Below, one piece after another: positions 1 through 7,443 of a DNA stretch of 64,000 nt. The stretch is taken from contig NZ_CP072943.1 in NCBI RefSeq assembly GCF_018069705.1, positions 3,044,338-3,108,337 of the forward strand, written 5' to 3'. A program made the translations under genes and the position numbers. Under the pieces are notes generated by a model that worked only from the letters and a program-made list of their open reading frames with translations, was not told the origin of the DNA and searched no databases. Origin of the DNA: Aminithiophilus ramosus (GTDB taxonomy: Bacteria > Synergistota > Synergistia > Synergistales > Aminithiophilaceae). Every line of letters starts with the position of its first letter. The first letter of the stretch is position 1.

Positions 1-1
1 G

Positions 2-145
2 GCCGAGGCCCGCTCCGCCTATGACCGCGCCGCCGGGACGAGCCGCAGGCTGACGGCCCTCCTCGAAGAGCTGGCCCGGCGCTGCGACGGGCAACAGGGG
101 GCAAAGGCGACTCCTGGCCTCATGGCCCTGCCCGGGCGCCCCTGA
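2..145 (+). CDS. C-terminal fragment of an unidentified protein
   Basis: The open frame enters from the left edge and stops at the TGA at 143-145, leaving 47 residues. It is rich in Ala, Arg and Glu (an SRRLTALLEELARRC stretch) and looks like the end of an alpha-helix or coiled coil. The family cannot be recognised from so little. A perfect GC-rich hairpin follows 8 bases after the stop, as expected at a gene end. The reading frame is chosen because it is the open one of the three here; the function is unknown. Confidence 0.45.
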   Translation, partial: AEARSAYDRAAGTSRRLTALLEELARRCDGQQGAKATPGLMALPGRP

Positions 146-153
146 CAGACCCC

Positions 154-184
154 GACGCCCCGGGCCCTTTGGGCCCGGGGCGTC
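154..184 (+). terminator. GC-rich hairpin after the left-edge gene
   Basis: Two perfectly complementary 14-base arms (154-167 and 171-184, GACGCCCCGGGCCC and its complement) enclose a TTT loop. A short TTTT run follows at 192-195, so termination is plausible though the U-tract is weak and distant. Confidence 0.6.
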
Positions 185-204
185 CCGAGGCTTTTCTCCG
201 TGGC

Positions 205-256
205 GGGGCTGGACGACGGGGGGCACTTCCTTCGGGGACCCCGGTCGTCCAGCCCC
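205..256 (+). other. Inverted repeat in the 146-473 intergenic region
   Basis: Thirteen-base arms GGGGCTGGACGAC (205-217) and GTCGTCCAGCCCC (244-256) are perfect complements around a 26-base G/C-rich interior. The 146-473 stretch otherwise holds the hairpin at 154-184 and an extended -10-like TGCTACAAT at 374-382 upstream of the next gene. No coding frame looks real. The repeat may be a second terminator, a 5' leader structure or a small RNA; nothing in the sequence decides between these. Confidence 0.4.
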
Positions 257-473
257 CCGTCGCACCTTCGTCGCGTGTCTCGCCTTCCCGGAGACGGCAT
301 CGGCCCCTGCGCCGACGACGGGGAGTCCTCCCCGATCGGCCGGGACCGCGTCGAGGACGGAGGAAGCCCCTGATGCTACAATGGTCGACAGGAAGGGTCT
401 TTTACGGGGCGTCGTCACGATGCCCGCAGCGAAGGAAGACCTCGAAAGGATCACCCGCGAAGGAGGGATGGCC

Positions 474-752
474 ATGACCGAGAACGCCCACGACGACCGG
501 GAACTTCTGGCCCGCCTGGAGACACTGGCGGAGGAGGTGGCCGAGCTGCGTCACCGGATTGATCGGACGCCGCAGCTCGGCCTCGAGACGGAACGGATCG
601 CCCGTCTTCTTGAGGAGATGGGGGGAAGGGTGAGCGATCTCTGGGACAGGGGCGTCGAGGAAGTGACGTCGGGACGCAGGGCCCCTCTGACCGCGGCGAC
701 CCTGGCCTTCGGAGCGGGCCTCCTTCTGGGAGCCTTGACGCGCCGGAAATAA
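474..752 (+). CDS. YqjD/ElaB-like small membrane-anchored protein
   Basis: A 92-residue protein with a charged, heptad-like N-terminal helix (about residues 5-60, many Glu, Leu and Arg) and one C-terminal hydrophobic segment (LAFGAGLLLGAL) ending TRRK. This is the architecture of DUF883/YqjD-ElaB proteins, which are inner-membrane anchored in enterobacteria. The start at 474 is preferred over the ATG at 468 because the AAGGAGG site lies about 7 bases before 474. The next gene begins one base after the stop, so the two are co-transcribed. The assignment rests on architecture and on the order D-E-K, not on a diagnostic motif. Confidence 0.6.
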   Translation: MTENAHDDRELLARLETLAEEVAELRHRIDRTPQLGLETERIARLLEEMGGRVSDLWDRGVEEVTSGRRAPLTAATLAFGAGLLLGALTRRK

Positions 753-753
753 C

Positions 754-1032
754 ATGGAGGCCCTCTCCCGATTCCTCCTGGCCCTCTGTGACCTCGTCGA
801 GGCCGAGGGACGCCTTCTTCGCCAGAGGGGCGTCGAGGCCGCCCAGGCCGTCGCCACCCTGCTACTGGCTTTTTTCTGTCTCGCCCTGGGTCTGGTCCTC
901 CTGGGGAGAGGGCTCTATCTTTTTCTGGCGCGACTCTGGGGCCCGCCGACGGCCTCGGCCCTCATGGGATCGCTCTTTCTCGCCCTGGGAGGGGGCCTCT
1001 GGTGGACGGCCGGCCGCAAAGCCCGCAGCTAG
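754..1032 (+). CDS. YqjE-like phage-holin-superfamily membrane protein
   Basis: A 92-residue protein with a short amphipathic N-terminus and two predicted membrane helices (roughly residues 30-50 and 65-85) joined by a short loop, typical of the YqjE/holin-III-like family. It is second in a tight trio: it starts right after the YqjD-like gene and its 3' end overlaps the next gene by 31 bases. The role of this family is unclear; membrane-envelope stress and scaffold roles have been suggested. Base composition matches its neighbours, so there is no sign that it is a phage remnant. Confidence 0.6.
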   Translation: MEALSRFLLALCDLVEAEGRLLRQRGVEAAQAVATLLLAFFCLALGLVLLGRGLYLFLARLWGPPTASALMGSLFLALGGGLWWTAGRKARS

Positions 1033-1310
1033 CCGTCGAGGAGGCCCGGAACCGTCTCCTTCAGGCCACACGCGGCGCCGATCCCCTCGCCGGGCTCCGA
1101 CGCCATCGGTGGGCCACGCTGGCAGGAGCGGCGGCGGCGGGGTTTCTTCTGGGGCGAAGGGGTCTGCGTCTTTTGCCCTTTTTGCTTCGGGGAGCGGAGG
1201 CCTTTCTGTCCCTGACGGCAGGACACCTTCCGATCCCTCGGGGACAGGCGGCCCAAGGGGCACCAAGCCGCTCCGGCGCCGCTTCGCCTTTGGCGTCGAA
1301 ACGCCCCTGA
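1002..1310 (+). CDS. Small Arg-rich membrane protein, third gene of the YqjD/E trio
   Basis: A 102-residue protein starting with GTG at 1002 inside the end of the previous gene (31-base overlap). It has a charged N-terminus, a hydrophobic stretch (WATLAGAAAAGFLLG, about residues 37-51) and a second weaker one (residues 55-72), then a low-complexity Ser/Ala/Arg tail. Position and composition resemble YqjK in the enterobacterial yqjCDEK cluster, but no conserved motif confirms this. The overlap and continuous frame support it being real. Confidence 0.45.
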   Translation: MDGRPQSPQLAVEEARNRLLQATRGADPLAGLRRHRWATLAGAAAAGFLLGRRGLRLLPFLLRGAEAFLSLTAGHLPIPRGQAAQGAPSRSGAASPLASKRP

Positions 1311-1608
1311 GAGCAAGGACTCCGACGAGACCGGTGCCGAAAGCCGGAGGAACCTCGGGTGGAGAGACAACGGGAACGAGGGCGAATCCTCCCTCGGGAG
1401 ATCCGTCAGGCCATCCGGGTGACGAGGACTTCGGCGGGTTTGCGCTCGCGCCGCCGACGGCATCGGACCGGCGGCGGCGCGGCCGGGAGGGGAGCGCTCC
1501 CAGGAGAAGCGGCCCGACGAGGAGGAGCTGGCCCCTCCGGGCAGGGAACTCTCCGGGGCCCCTCAAGATGCCGCGACGGCGGGTCGCGGCGAATCCGCAC
1601 CACGGGGC
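1311..1608 (+). other. Intergenic stretch without a convincing gene
   Basis: Between the YqjK-like gene and the trp promoter. One GTG-initiated frame (1359-1634, 91 codons) has a plausible Shine-Dalgarno, but its product is almost only Arg, Gly and Ala and its end runs through the putative trp promoter, so it is not called. No repeat, RNA or transposon remnant is evident. Confidence 0.3.
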
Positions 1609-1637
1609 TTGCGCGGGAGGACCTCCTGTGGTAGTTT
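1609..1637 (+). promoter_or_regulatory. Putative promoter of the trp leader-trpB unit
   Basis: TTGCGC at 1609-1614 and TAGTTT at 1632-1637 are separated by 17 bases. The spacer contains the palindrome GGAGG-A-CCTCC (1616-1626), a possible operator. Transcription would start near 1644, about 45 bases before the Trp-rich leader peptide. Confidence 0.45.
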
Positions 1638-1690
1638 TTCCTGGAATGGATCTCTTCCCCCTCCGGGGGGAGGACCGGAGTTGAGGCGAG

Positions 1691-1747
1691 ATGAGCCCGA
1701 AATCCCTGTCCCTTCAGATGAACCGCTTCTGGTGGTGGCCTCTCTAG
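1691..1747 (+). CDS. trpL: Tryptophan leader peptide
   Basis: An 18-codon frame, MSPKSLSLQMNRFWWWPL, whose codons 14-16 (1730-1738) are three consecutive TGG, followed by Pro-Leu and TAG. Purine-rich GGAG/GAGG sites lie just upstream (about 1676-1686). Runs of Trp codons directly before overlapping hairpins and a terminator are the hallmark of ribosome-mediated trp attenuation: a ribosome stalled at these codons when Trp-tRNA is scarce changes leader folding. The downstream gene is trpB, which makes the assignment coherent. The symbol is used by analogy with E. coli. Confidence 0.85.
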   Translation: MSPKSLSLQMNRFWWWPL

Positions 1748-1839
1748 GCCACCGCAGCCGTCGTGCGTCCGGGGCTGCGGGGGAATTCTTCCCTCACAGC
1801 CCCTTTTCCTTTTTCGGAGGGGCCTGACGAGGCCCCTCC
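1730..1839 (+). promoter_or_regulatory. Tryptophan attenuator
   Basis: Alternative pairings can be drawn. GGTGGCC (1734-1740) pairs with GGCCACC (1747-1753). GCAGCC (1754-1759) pairs with GGCTGC (1773-1778), which competes with GGGGCTG (1771-1777) pairing CAGCCCC (1797-1803). The terminator hairpin is GGAGGGGCC (1816-1824), loop TGACGA, GGCCCCTCC (1831-1839), followed by a T-rich stretch. GGCCTCTC (1737-1744), inside the end of the leader frame, can also pair with GAGGGGCC of the terminator. The exact antiterminator is not resolved by eye. Confidence 0.75.
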
Positions 1840-1870
1840 TTCGTCGTTTCATGAGGAGGTTTTTCTGAAG

Positions 1871-3055
1871 ATGAGTCGAGATGAGATGAGACGAGGCTTT
1901 TTCGGGGAATATGGCGGCGCCTTCGTGCCCGAGGCCCTTCTGCCCCGCCTGGAGGAGCTCGATCGGGCCTTCGTCGAGGCCACGGCCGACGGCGAGTTCG
2001 AAAGGGAGTATGTGCGCCTCCTCAAGGAGTACGTGGGGCGCCCCTCGGCGCTGACGGAGTGCGCCAACGTGAGCCGTCACTGCGGCGGCGGCCGCCTCTT
2101 CCTCAAGAGAGAGGATCTGAACCACACGGGGGCCCACAAGATCAACAACGCCCTCGGCCAGGCCCTGCTGGCCCGACGGATGGGGAAGAAGGAGCTCATC
2201 GCCGAGACGGGGGCGGGGATGCACGGGACGGCGACGGCGACGGTGGCGGCCCTCTTCGGGATGAAATGCACCGTCTACATGGGCGCCGTCGACGTGAAGC
2301 GTCAGGCTCCCAACGTGGCCCGCATGAAGGCCCTCGGCGCCGAGGTCGTCGAGGTCCACGACGGGCTGGCGACGCTGAAGGAGGCCGTCGACGCGGCCCT
2401 GACGGCCTACGTGGAACAGCCCGAGACCTTCTATCTCCTGGGCTCGGCCGTGGGACCCCATCCTTTCCCGACGATGGTGCGCCGCTTCCAGAGCGTCATC
2501 GGCCGCGAGGCCCGGGAGCAGTTCCTGGCCCGCGAGGGACGCCTTCCCGACTACGCCCTGGCCTGTGTCGGCGGCGGCAGCAACGCCATCGGCCTCTTCT
2601 CGGCCTTCGTCGACGACGCCTCGGTGAAACTCGTCGGCGTCGAGCCCGCCGGACGGGGCCTTCATACGGGCGACCACGCGGCGACTCTCGTGGCGGGCAG
2701 GCCTAGCCTGATCCACGGCTTCCGCAGCTACGTCCTGGCCGACGGGGCCGGCGAGCCTCTGCCCGTCTATTCCATCTCGGCCGGCCTGGACTATCCCGGC
2801 GTCGGCCCCGAACACGCCTTCCTCAAGGACTCGGGAAGGGCCTCCTATGTGGCCGTCACCGACGACGAGGCCGTCGAGGCCTTCAGGACCCTCTGCCGCC
2901 TCGAGGGGATCATCCCCGCCCTGGAGAGCGCCCACGCTCTGGCCCAGGCCCTGAAGATGCTCCCCGGCCTGAGAGAGGACGAGACGCTCCTCGTCAATCT
3001 TTCGGGACGGGGCGACAAGGACCTCGATCAGGTCCTCCCCCTCCTGGGCCTCTGA
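1871..3055 (+). CDS. trpB: Tryptophan synthase beta chain
   Basis: A 394-residue PLP enzyme that condenses indole with L-serine to L-tryptophan, normally in an alpha2beta2 complex with TrpA. The motif HTGAHKINN carries the PLP lysine (K90), AETGAG holds the catalytic Glu (E112), and CVGGGSNAIG is the phosphate-binding loop; it is a standard TrpB1-type protein of normal length. ATG 1871 follows AGGAGG at 1854-1859. No trpA or other trp gene adjoins it: upstream is its attenuator, and downstream a convergent gene whose stop abuts its own (TGATCA). It is therefore an attenuated orphan, either with trpA elsewhere or acting as an indole-salvage enzyme. Confidence 0.95.
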   Translation: MSRDEMRRGFFGEYGGAFVPEALLPRLEELDRAFVEATADGEFEREYVRLLKEYVGRPSALTECANVSRHCGGGRLFLKREDLNHTGAHKINNALGQALLARRMGKKELIAETGAGMHGTATATVAALFGMKCTVYMGAVDVKRQAPNVARMKALGAEVVEVHDGLATLKEAVDAALTAYVEQPETFYLLGSAVGPHPFPTMVRRFQSVIGREAREQFLAREGRLPDYALACVGGGSNAIGLFSAFVDDASVKLVGVEPAGRGLHTGDHAATLVAGRPSLIHGFRSYVLADGAGEPLPVYSISAGLDYPGVGPEHAFLKDSGRASYVAVTDDEAVEAFRTLCRLEGIIPALESAHALAQALKMLPGLREDETLLVNLSGRGDKDLDQVLPLLGL

Positions 3056-3937
3056 TCAGCAGGAGAGCACGACGGCGTTCTTCCCCTGCGCCTTCGCCCT
3101 GTAGAGGGCCTCGTCGGCCCGCCCGACGAGGCCCTTCAGCTTCTCCTCTCCGTCGAAGCAGGCCCCGCCGAGGCTTACGGTGACGTTCAGCCGCCAGCCT
3201 CCGGCGAGGACGGGCGCGGAGGCGACGGCCGACCGGACCCGTTCGAGGATCTCTCCGACTTCCGGGCCGGCCACTCCGGGAAGGACGATGAGGAATTCCT
3301 CGCCGCCGTAGCGCCCCACCTCGTCGTAGTCGCGCAGGGTCTCCGTCATGCGCCGGGCGACGTCGCAGAGGACGATGTCGCCGACGAGGTGGCCGTAGCG
3401 GTCGTTGACCTTTTTGAAATCGTCCAGATCGGCCATGGCCACGGCCAGGGGGGTTTTGAGGCGCTGCGACCGCGAGAGCTCCTTCTCCAGGCGGGTCAGG
3501 ACGGCGCCGCGGTTGAAGAGCCCCGTCAGGCCGTCGTGATCGGCCTGATGGCGGAGGCGATCCTGCAGCTCCAGGATGCGCCGCCCCGCCTGGACGCGCA
3601 TCTTGAGCTCCTGGGCGTCGAAGGGCTTGGTGACATAGTCGTCGGCTCCGGCGTCGAGGCCGGCGACGACACTGGCCCGATCGCCCTGGACGGTGAGGAG
3701 GAGGACGTAGCGGTAGCGTCCCTCGGGACTCTGGCGGAGCCTGCGGCAGATTTCGGGGCCCTCCATCCCGGGCATGAGCCAGTCGATGACGGCGAGAGGG
3801 GGAGCCTCGTCGTCCTGAAGGATCTGCCAGGCCTCGCTGCCGTTCTCGGCCGTGACGACATCGTACCCCCACTGAGCCAGAAGCGAGGCGACCATGAAAC
3901 GGGTCGTTCTGTCGTCTTCGGCGACGAGCACTCTCAT
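3056..3937 (-). CDS. Response regulator with GGDEF (GGEEF) diguanylate cyclase output
   Basis: A 293-residue PleD/WspR-like protein. An N-terminal receiver domain (residues 1-120) has acidic pocket EDD 7-9, phospho-acceptor D52 and K104. A GGDEF domain (about 130-290) has an intact GGEEF signature at 211-215 and an RxxD inhibitory site (R202-D205) five residues before it, so it should make cyclic di-GMP and be product-inhibited. The ATG overlaps the stop of the upstream hybrid kinase by 4 bases (TCAT on the + strand), and GGGGAGG lies upstream. The kinase HPt domain is the obvious phosphodonor; this is inferred from gene order. Confidence 0.93.
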   Translation of the reverse strand: MRVLVAEDDRTTRFMVASLLAQWGYDVVTAENGSEAWQILQDDEAPPLAVIDWLMPGMEGPEICRRLRQSPEGRYRYVLLLTVQGDRASVVAGLDAGADDYVTKPFDAQELKMRVQAGRRILELQDRLRHQADHDGLTGLFNRGAVLTRLEKELSRSQRLKTPLAVAMADLDDFKKVNDRYGHLVGDIVLCDVARRMTETLRDYDEVGRYGGEEFLIVLPGVAGPEVGEILERVRSAVASAPVLAGGWRLNVTVSLGGACFDGEEKLKGLVGRADEALYRAKAQGKNAVVLSC

Positions 3938-6075
3938 TCTGTCCAACCTCCCCTGCCCTCTTCCTTCCACCACGTCAGGAAACCCGCCGCTTCCTTCTCC
4001 AGCTGCTCCAGCGCCCTCGCCGCACCGGTCCGGTCACGCCCTCGACAGCGCCTCTCCAGGTCGGTGGCGCGACCGTGAAGGGCCGAGGCGGCGCTGTTGG
4101 CCGCCGCCCCCTTCAGGGCGTGGGCGACGAGGCGCAGTCGCTCCAGATCGCCCCCGGCCAGGGCCGCCCGGGCATCGCCGACATAGGCCTCCAGGTCTTC
4201 GGCGAAGGTCTCGACGATCTGAAGGCAGAACGTCGCGTCGCCTCCCATGCGATCCCGGAGAAGCTCCATGTCGAGCAGATCGGGCCTCGGCCTGGGCCGC
4301 CTGGCCTCGAGAAGACCGTCGATGACGCGGCGCAGGACGTCGGGAAGGATCGGCTTGGAGAGGTAGCCGTCCATTCCCGCATCGAGACAGCGCCGACGGT
4401 CGCCCTCGAAGGCCCCCGCCGTGAGGGCCACGATGGGGATCGCCGGGTCGGGAAGGGTCGACGAGGCGCGGATGCGGGCCGTCGCCTCGAAACCGTCCAC
4501 GTCGGGCATCTGGATGTCCATGAGGACCAGATCGAAGGGCTCCCGGGCCAGGCGCTCCAGGGCGGCCTCGGCCGAGGCGACGGAGGCGGCCTTCAGGCCC
4601 AGCTTCTCGGCCATGGCCTCGGCGACGCGGCGGTTGGTCCGGCTGTCGTCGACGACGAGGAGGCGCGCGCCGGGAAAGCGGGAGAGGACGATCTTCGTCG
4701 GCCCCTCGTCGCGCTCCCCTCCATCGGCGAGGCGGAAGGGAACGTCGAAGTAGAAGAGGGAGCCCTCTCCGAAGACGCTTTCGACGGCGATGGTCCCGCC
4801 CATGAGGTCGACGAGGCGCTTCGAGATCGCCAGCCCCAGGCCCGTCCCGCCGTAGCGGCGCGTCGTCGAGGCGTCGCCCTGGGAGAAGTGGAGGAAGAGG
4901 CGCTTCTGCTGCTCTTCGGTGATGCCGATCCCCCTGTCGCGGACGGAAAAGCGCAGCGTCACCCCCTCGCCGTCCCGCCTCTCGACGGCGACGCAGAGGA
5001 GGATCTCCCCCTCGTCGGTGAACTTGACGGCGTTGTCCGTCAGGTTCACCAGGACCTGACGGAGCCGCCCTCGATCGCCCTCGACGCAGGAGGGGATGTC
5101 GGGGGCCAGGCAGAGACGCAGCGTTAGCCCCTTGCGGGCCGCTCGGGGGGCGAGAGAGGTGCGGATCTCGTCGAGGAGCTCGGCGACGGAGAGGGGGTGC
5201 CTCTCGATCGCGACCTTGGAGGCCTCGAGCCTGGAGAAGTCGAGAACGTCGTTGATGAGGCGCAGGAGAGAGCGTCCCTCGCGGCGGATCATTTCGACGC
5301 GCTCCTTCTCCTCCCCGCCGAGGGCACCGTCGGCCAGGAGTTCGGCCATGCCGAGAATGCCGTTGAGGGGCGTCCGCATCTCGTGGCTGACGTTGGCGAT
5401 GAAGAGGTCCTTGGCCCGGTTTTCCTCGGTCTTCTCCGACACCTTCAGCTCCAGCTGGCTTCGATAGGCGGCCCTCTCCCGCTCCGTGGCCTCGAGATGG
5501 TCCACCTTGAGCCTGAGCTCCTCGTTGAGATCGCGCACGAGGCGATAGAGTTCCAGGTTGTGGAGCGTCGAAGCCGTCAGGGCCAGAGTCGCCGTCAGGA
5601 AGGCCCGGCCCAGATCGGGAAGGAGGGCCAGGTCCTCGTCGAGGACGGCGACGAAAAGGCCCAGGTCGCGATCGGGCGTGACGAGGCCCTGGAGAAGGAG
5701 CGATTCCCTCCCCTCGCCGGCCGTGACGGTCAGGGCCTTGCTGCGCCTCAGGGCCCAGGCGACGGTGCCGTCGTCGATGAGGAGCTCCGTCTCGGCGGCG
5801 ATGAAGGGCTCCCACTCGGGCGGATCGCAGAGGGCAAGGCGGAAGTCGAGGCCGTCGGGAGCCACGAGCCAGAAGGCCGTCGCCTTGAAGCGGATCAGGC
5901 TCCGGACCTTGGCCGACGTCTCCTCCAGAAGGGCCGAGGCCGTCGTCACCTCGTCGAGGCGCGGCACGAGAAGGGCCTGGTTCATGGCCGCCTCGAGAAG
6001 CCTGGCGCCCCTCTGTCGCTCCCGGCGAAGGCGGTCGACCTCCTCGGCGAGGGCGTTTCTTTCCTGATCCGTCAT
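3934..6075 (-). CDS. Cytoplasmic hybrid sensor histidine kinase with receiver and HPt domains
   Basis: 713 residues without a signal peptide or membrane helices. Order: N-terminal coiled coil and GAF-like sensor (about 30-180), coiled coil (180-225), HisKA with phospho-His H231 in NVSHEMRTP, HATPase with N-box DNAVKF, G1 RDRGIGI and G2 GGTGLGLAI (about 340-445), receiver with D520 in [10 protein letters not shown] (about 470-590), and a C-terminal HPt with H652 in [10 protein letters not shown]. It carries a complete His-Asp-His relay that could pass phosphate to the diguanylate cyclase encoded next. Starts and stops overlap by 4 bases with both neighbours, so all three genes form one operon. 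Confidence 0.93.
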   Translation of the reverse strand: MTDQERNALAEEVDRLRRERQRGARLLEAAMNQALLVPRLDEVTTASALLEETSAKVRSLIRFKATAFWLVAPDGLDFRLALCDPPEWEPFIAAETELLIDDGTVAWALRRSKALTVTAGEGRESLLLQGLVTPDRDLGLFVAVLDEDLALLPDLGRAFLTATLALTASTLHNLELYRLVRDLNEELRLKVDHLEATERERAAYRSQLELKVSEKTEENRAKDLFIANVSHEMRTPLNGILGMAELLADGALGGEEKERVEMIRREGRSLLRLINDVLDFSRLEASKVAIERHPLSVAELLDEIRTSLAPRAARKGLTLRLCLAPDIPSCVEGDRGRLRQVLVNLTDNAVKFTDEGEILLCVAVERRDGEGVTLRFSVRDRGIGITEEQQKRLFLHFSQGDASTTRRYGGTGLGLAISKRLVDLMGGTIAVESVFGEGSLFYFDVPFRLADGGERDEGPTKIVLSRFPGARLLVVDDSRTNRRVAEAMAEKLGLKAASVASAEAALERLAREPFDLVLMDIQMPDVDGFEATARIRASSTLPDPAIPIVALTAGAFEGDRRRCLDAGMDGYLSKPILPDVLRRVIDGLLEARRPRPRPDLLDMELLRDRMGGDATFCLQIVETFAEDLEAYVGDARAALAGGDLERLRLVAHALKGAAANSAASALHGRATDLERRCRGRDRTGAARALEQLEKEAAGFLTWWKEEGRGGWTE

Positions 6076-7319
6076 GAGTTCTCACCGCCGAAAAAGACGT
6101 GCATGATTTCCTTGATCTGCCGCTCCCCCTGGATCACGATGCCCGACAGGGCCTCGGCCTCGATCCCCAGGGCCTCCCAGGCCCCGGCCTTGAGGGAGGG
6201 AACGAAAAGAGAGCCGCTGGTGCCGATCTGGAGGGCGAGGGAGAGGATATCGGCGACGTGGACGGGAGCGGCTCCCTCGGGGGCTCCCTCGTCGACGGGG
6301 CTGTGGTGAAAGCCCACCAGCTGAGGGAGGGGATCGGGGATGTGCCACGACGCCAGGAGGACCTGTCCGAGACGGGCATGATCGAATCCGAGAAGGTCGC
6401 GCTCGCCCTCGTGGAGAGGCGCCCCGAGACGCCGCGACAGGGCGAGGGCGCAGGTCATCTCCCGCGGGAGACGGCGGTAGAGGACGAGGCGTCCCAGATC
6501 GTGGAAAAGGCCGGCCAGGAAGAAACGCTCCTCCTGACGGGCGTCGCGGGAGGCCGCCAGGAGGCGGGCGAAGACGCCGCAGGCCACGGCATGCTGCCAG
6601 AAGGACTTCATGTCGACGTAACGGTCCGGGACCCTGTCGAAGACGTTGAGCGTCGAGACGGCCAGGGCAAGGCTGGAGAGCTCCGTCGTGCCGATGATGG
6701 CGATGGCCCGTGAGATGGAGTCGATGGGCTGGGGGAAGGCGTAGAAGGAGCTGTTGACGAGGCGCAGCAGCCGCGCCGAGAGGCTGGGGTCCTTGCCGAC
6801 GACTTCGGCCAGGTGGACGGCCGAGGCGTAGGGCGTCTCGAGGAGTTCGCGGATCTTGAAATAGATGTCGGGAAAGGAGGCGAGGCGAACCTCTCCGAGG
6901 ACCAGGCCCTCCGGCGTCAGATCCCGTCTCCGGCAGCGTCTCAGGAGTTCGAGAGGTTCGCTCCCGACGACGACGGGCCGGGGCTCGAAGCCCTCCTCCA
7001 TCCGGGCGGCGAGGCGGTCGACGCAGAGGCGGAAGAGTTCGGCCATGGCCCGGTGATCGCGCCGCGACGGGGGGAAAAGAAGGGAAAGATGGGCCTCGGC
7101 CCGTCGCCGCACGGCCTCGGTGGCGCGCCGCTCCTCTTCGATGGCCTCGTCGTCGCTTCCCTCGACGGAAACGGCCAGGATTCCCAGAATCTTGAACATG
7201 CGGATCTGTTTGGCCGTCAGGGCCGATCCGCTGGCAAGCACAAAACGCCCCGCCGAGTCTCGGAGATTCTCGGCGAGGACCATGCCCTCCTTCAGGTTGG
7301 ACGTTCCGACGCGCCCCAC
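6072..7319 (-). CDS. HDOD-domain signalling protein
   Basis: About 415 residues. The N-terminal 60 residues (VGRVGTSNLKEGMVLAEN) resemble the lead-in of HD-GYP and HDOD regulators. An HDOD domain (about residues 150-350) has the metal-independent HD fold with LARLLRLVNSSFY-like helix and FHDLGRLVLY. HDOD proteins act as scaffolds in bacterial signalling and usually lack phosphodiesterase activity. GTG at 7319 is chosen because a TTG 10 codons upstream (7349) falls inside a good -10 box. First gene of the HDOD-kinase-cyclase operon; its stop overlaps the kinase start by 4 bases. Confidence 0.85.
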   Translation of the reverse strand: MGRVGTSNLKEGMVLAENLRDSAGRFVLASGSALTAKQIRMFKILGILAVSVEGSDDEAIEEERRATEAVRRRAEAHLSLLFPPSRRDHRAMAELFRLCVDRLAARMEEGFEPRPVVVGSEPLELLRRCRRRDLTPEGLVLGEVRLASFPDIYFKIRELLETPYASAVHLAEVVGKDPSLSARLLRLVNSSFYAFPQPIDSISRAIAIIGTTELSSLALAVSTLNVFDRVPDRYVDMKSFWQHAVACGVFARLLAASRDARQEERFFLAGLFHDLGRLVLYRRLPREMTCALALSRRLGAPLHEGERDLLGFDHARLGQVLLASWHIPDPLPQLVGFHHSPVDEGAPEGAAPVHVADILSLALQIGTSGSLFVPSLKAGAWEALGIEAEALSGIVIQGERQIKEIMHVFFGGENS

Positions 7320-7348
7320 GACCAAGCCCCCAACGTTTTCCTGAAACA

Positions 7349-7377
7349 AGTCTAAACGATGGCGACGGCCGACACAA
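7349..7377 (-). promoter_or_regulatory. Promoter of the HDOD-kinase-cyclase operon
   Basis: On the minus strand TTGTGT (7377-7372), 17-base spacer, TAGACT (7354-7349). It sits about 30 bases before the chosen GTG start, and excludes the upstream TTG as initiator. Confidence 0.55.
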
Positions 7378-7392
7378 CAGGAACGGCGACGG

Positions 7393-7436
7393 CCCCCCGG
7401 GGGGAGGCCCGATCCCGGCGGCCTCCCTCGGGGGGT
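7393..7436 (-). terminator. Hairpin downstream of glnS
   Basis: GGGAGGCC (7402-7409) pairs with GGCCTCCC (7420-7427), extended by C and G runs at 7393-7398 and 7430-7435. It lies 8 bases past the glnS stop. No clear U-tract follows on the minus strand. Confidence 0.5.
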
Positions 7437-7443
7437 CGGTCCC

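Noticed and set aside
754..1032. Holin-like protein taken as a prophage remnant
   Set aside because: It is in a tight YqjD-E-K-like trio without lysin, structural phage genes or attachment sites.
1359..1634. GTG-initiated 91-codon frame upstream of the trp leader
   Set aside because: Almost entirely Arg, Gly and Ala, no hydrophobic or structural pattern, and its end passes through the trp promoter.
7319..7349. TTG start at 7349 for the HDOD protein
   Set aside because: This codon lies within the -10 box of a good promoter; GTG 7319 is used.
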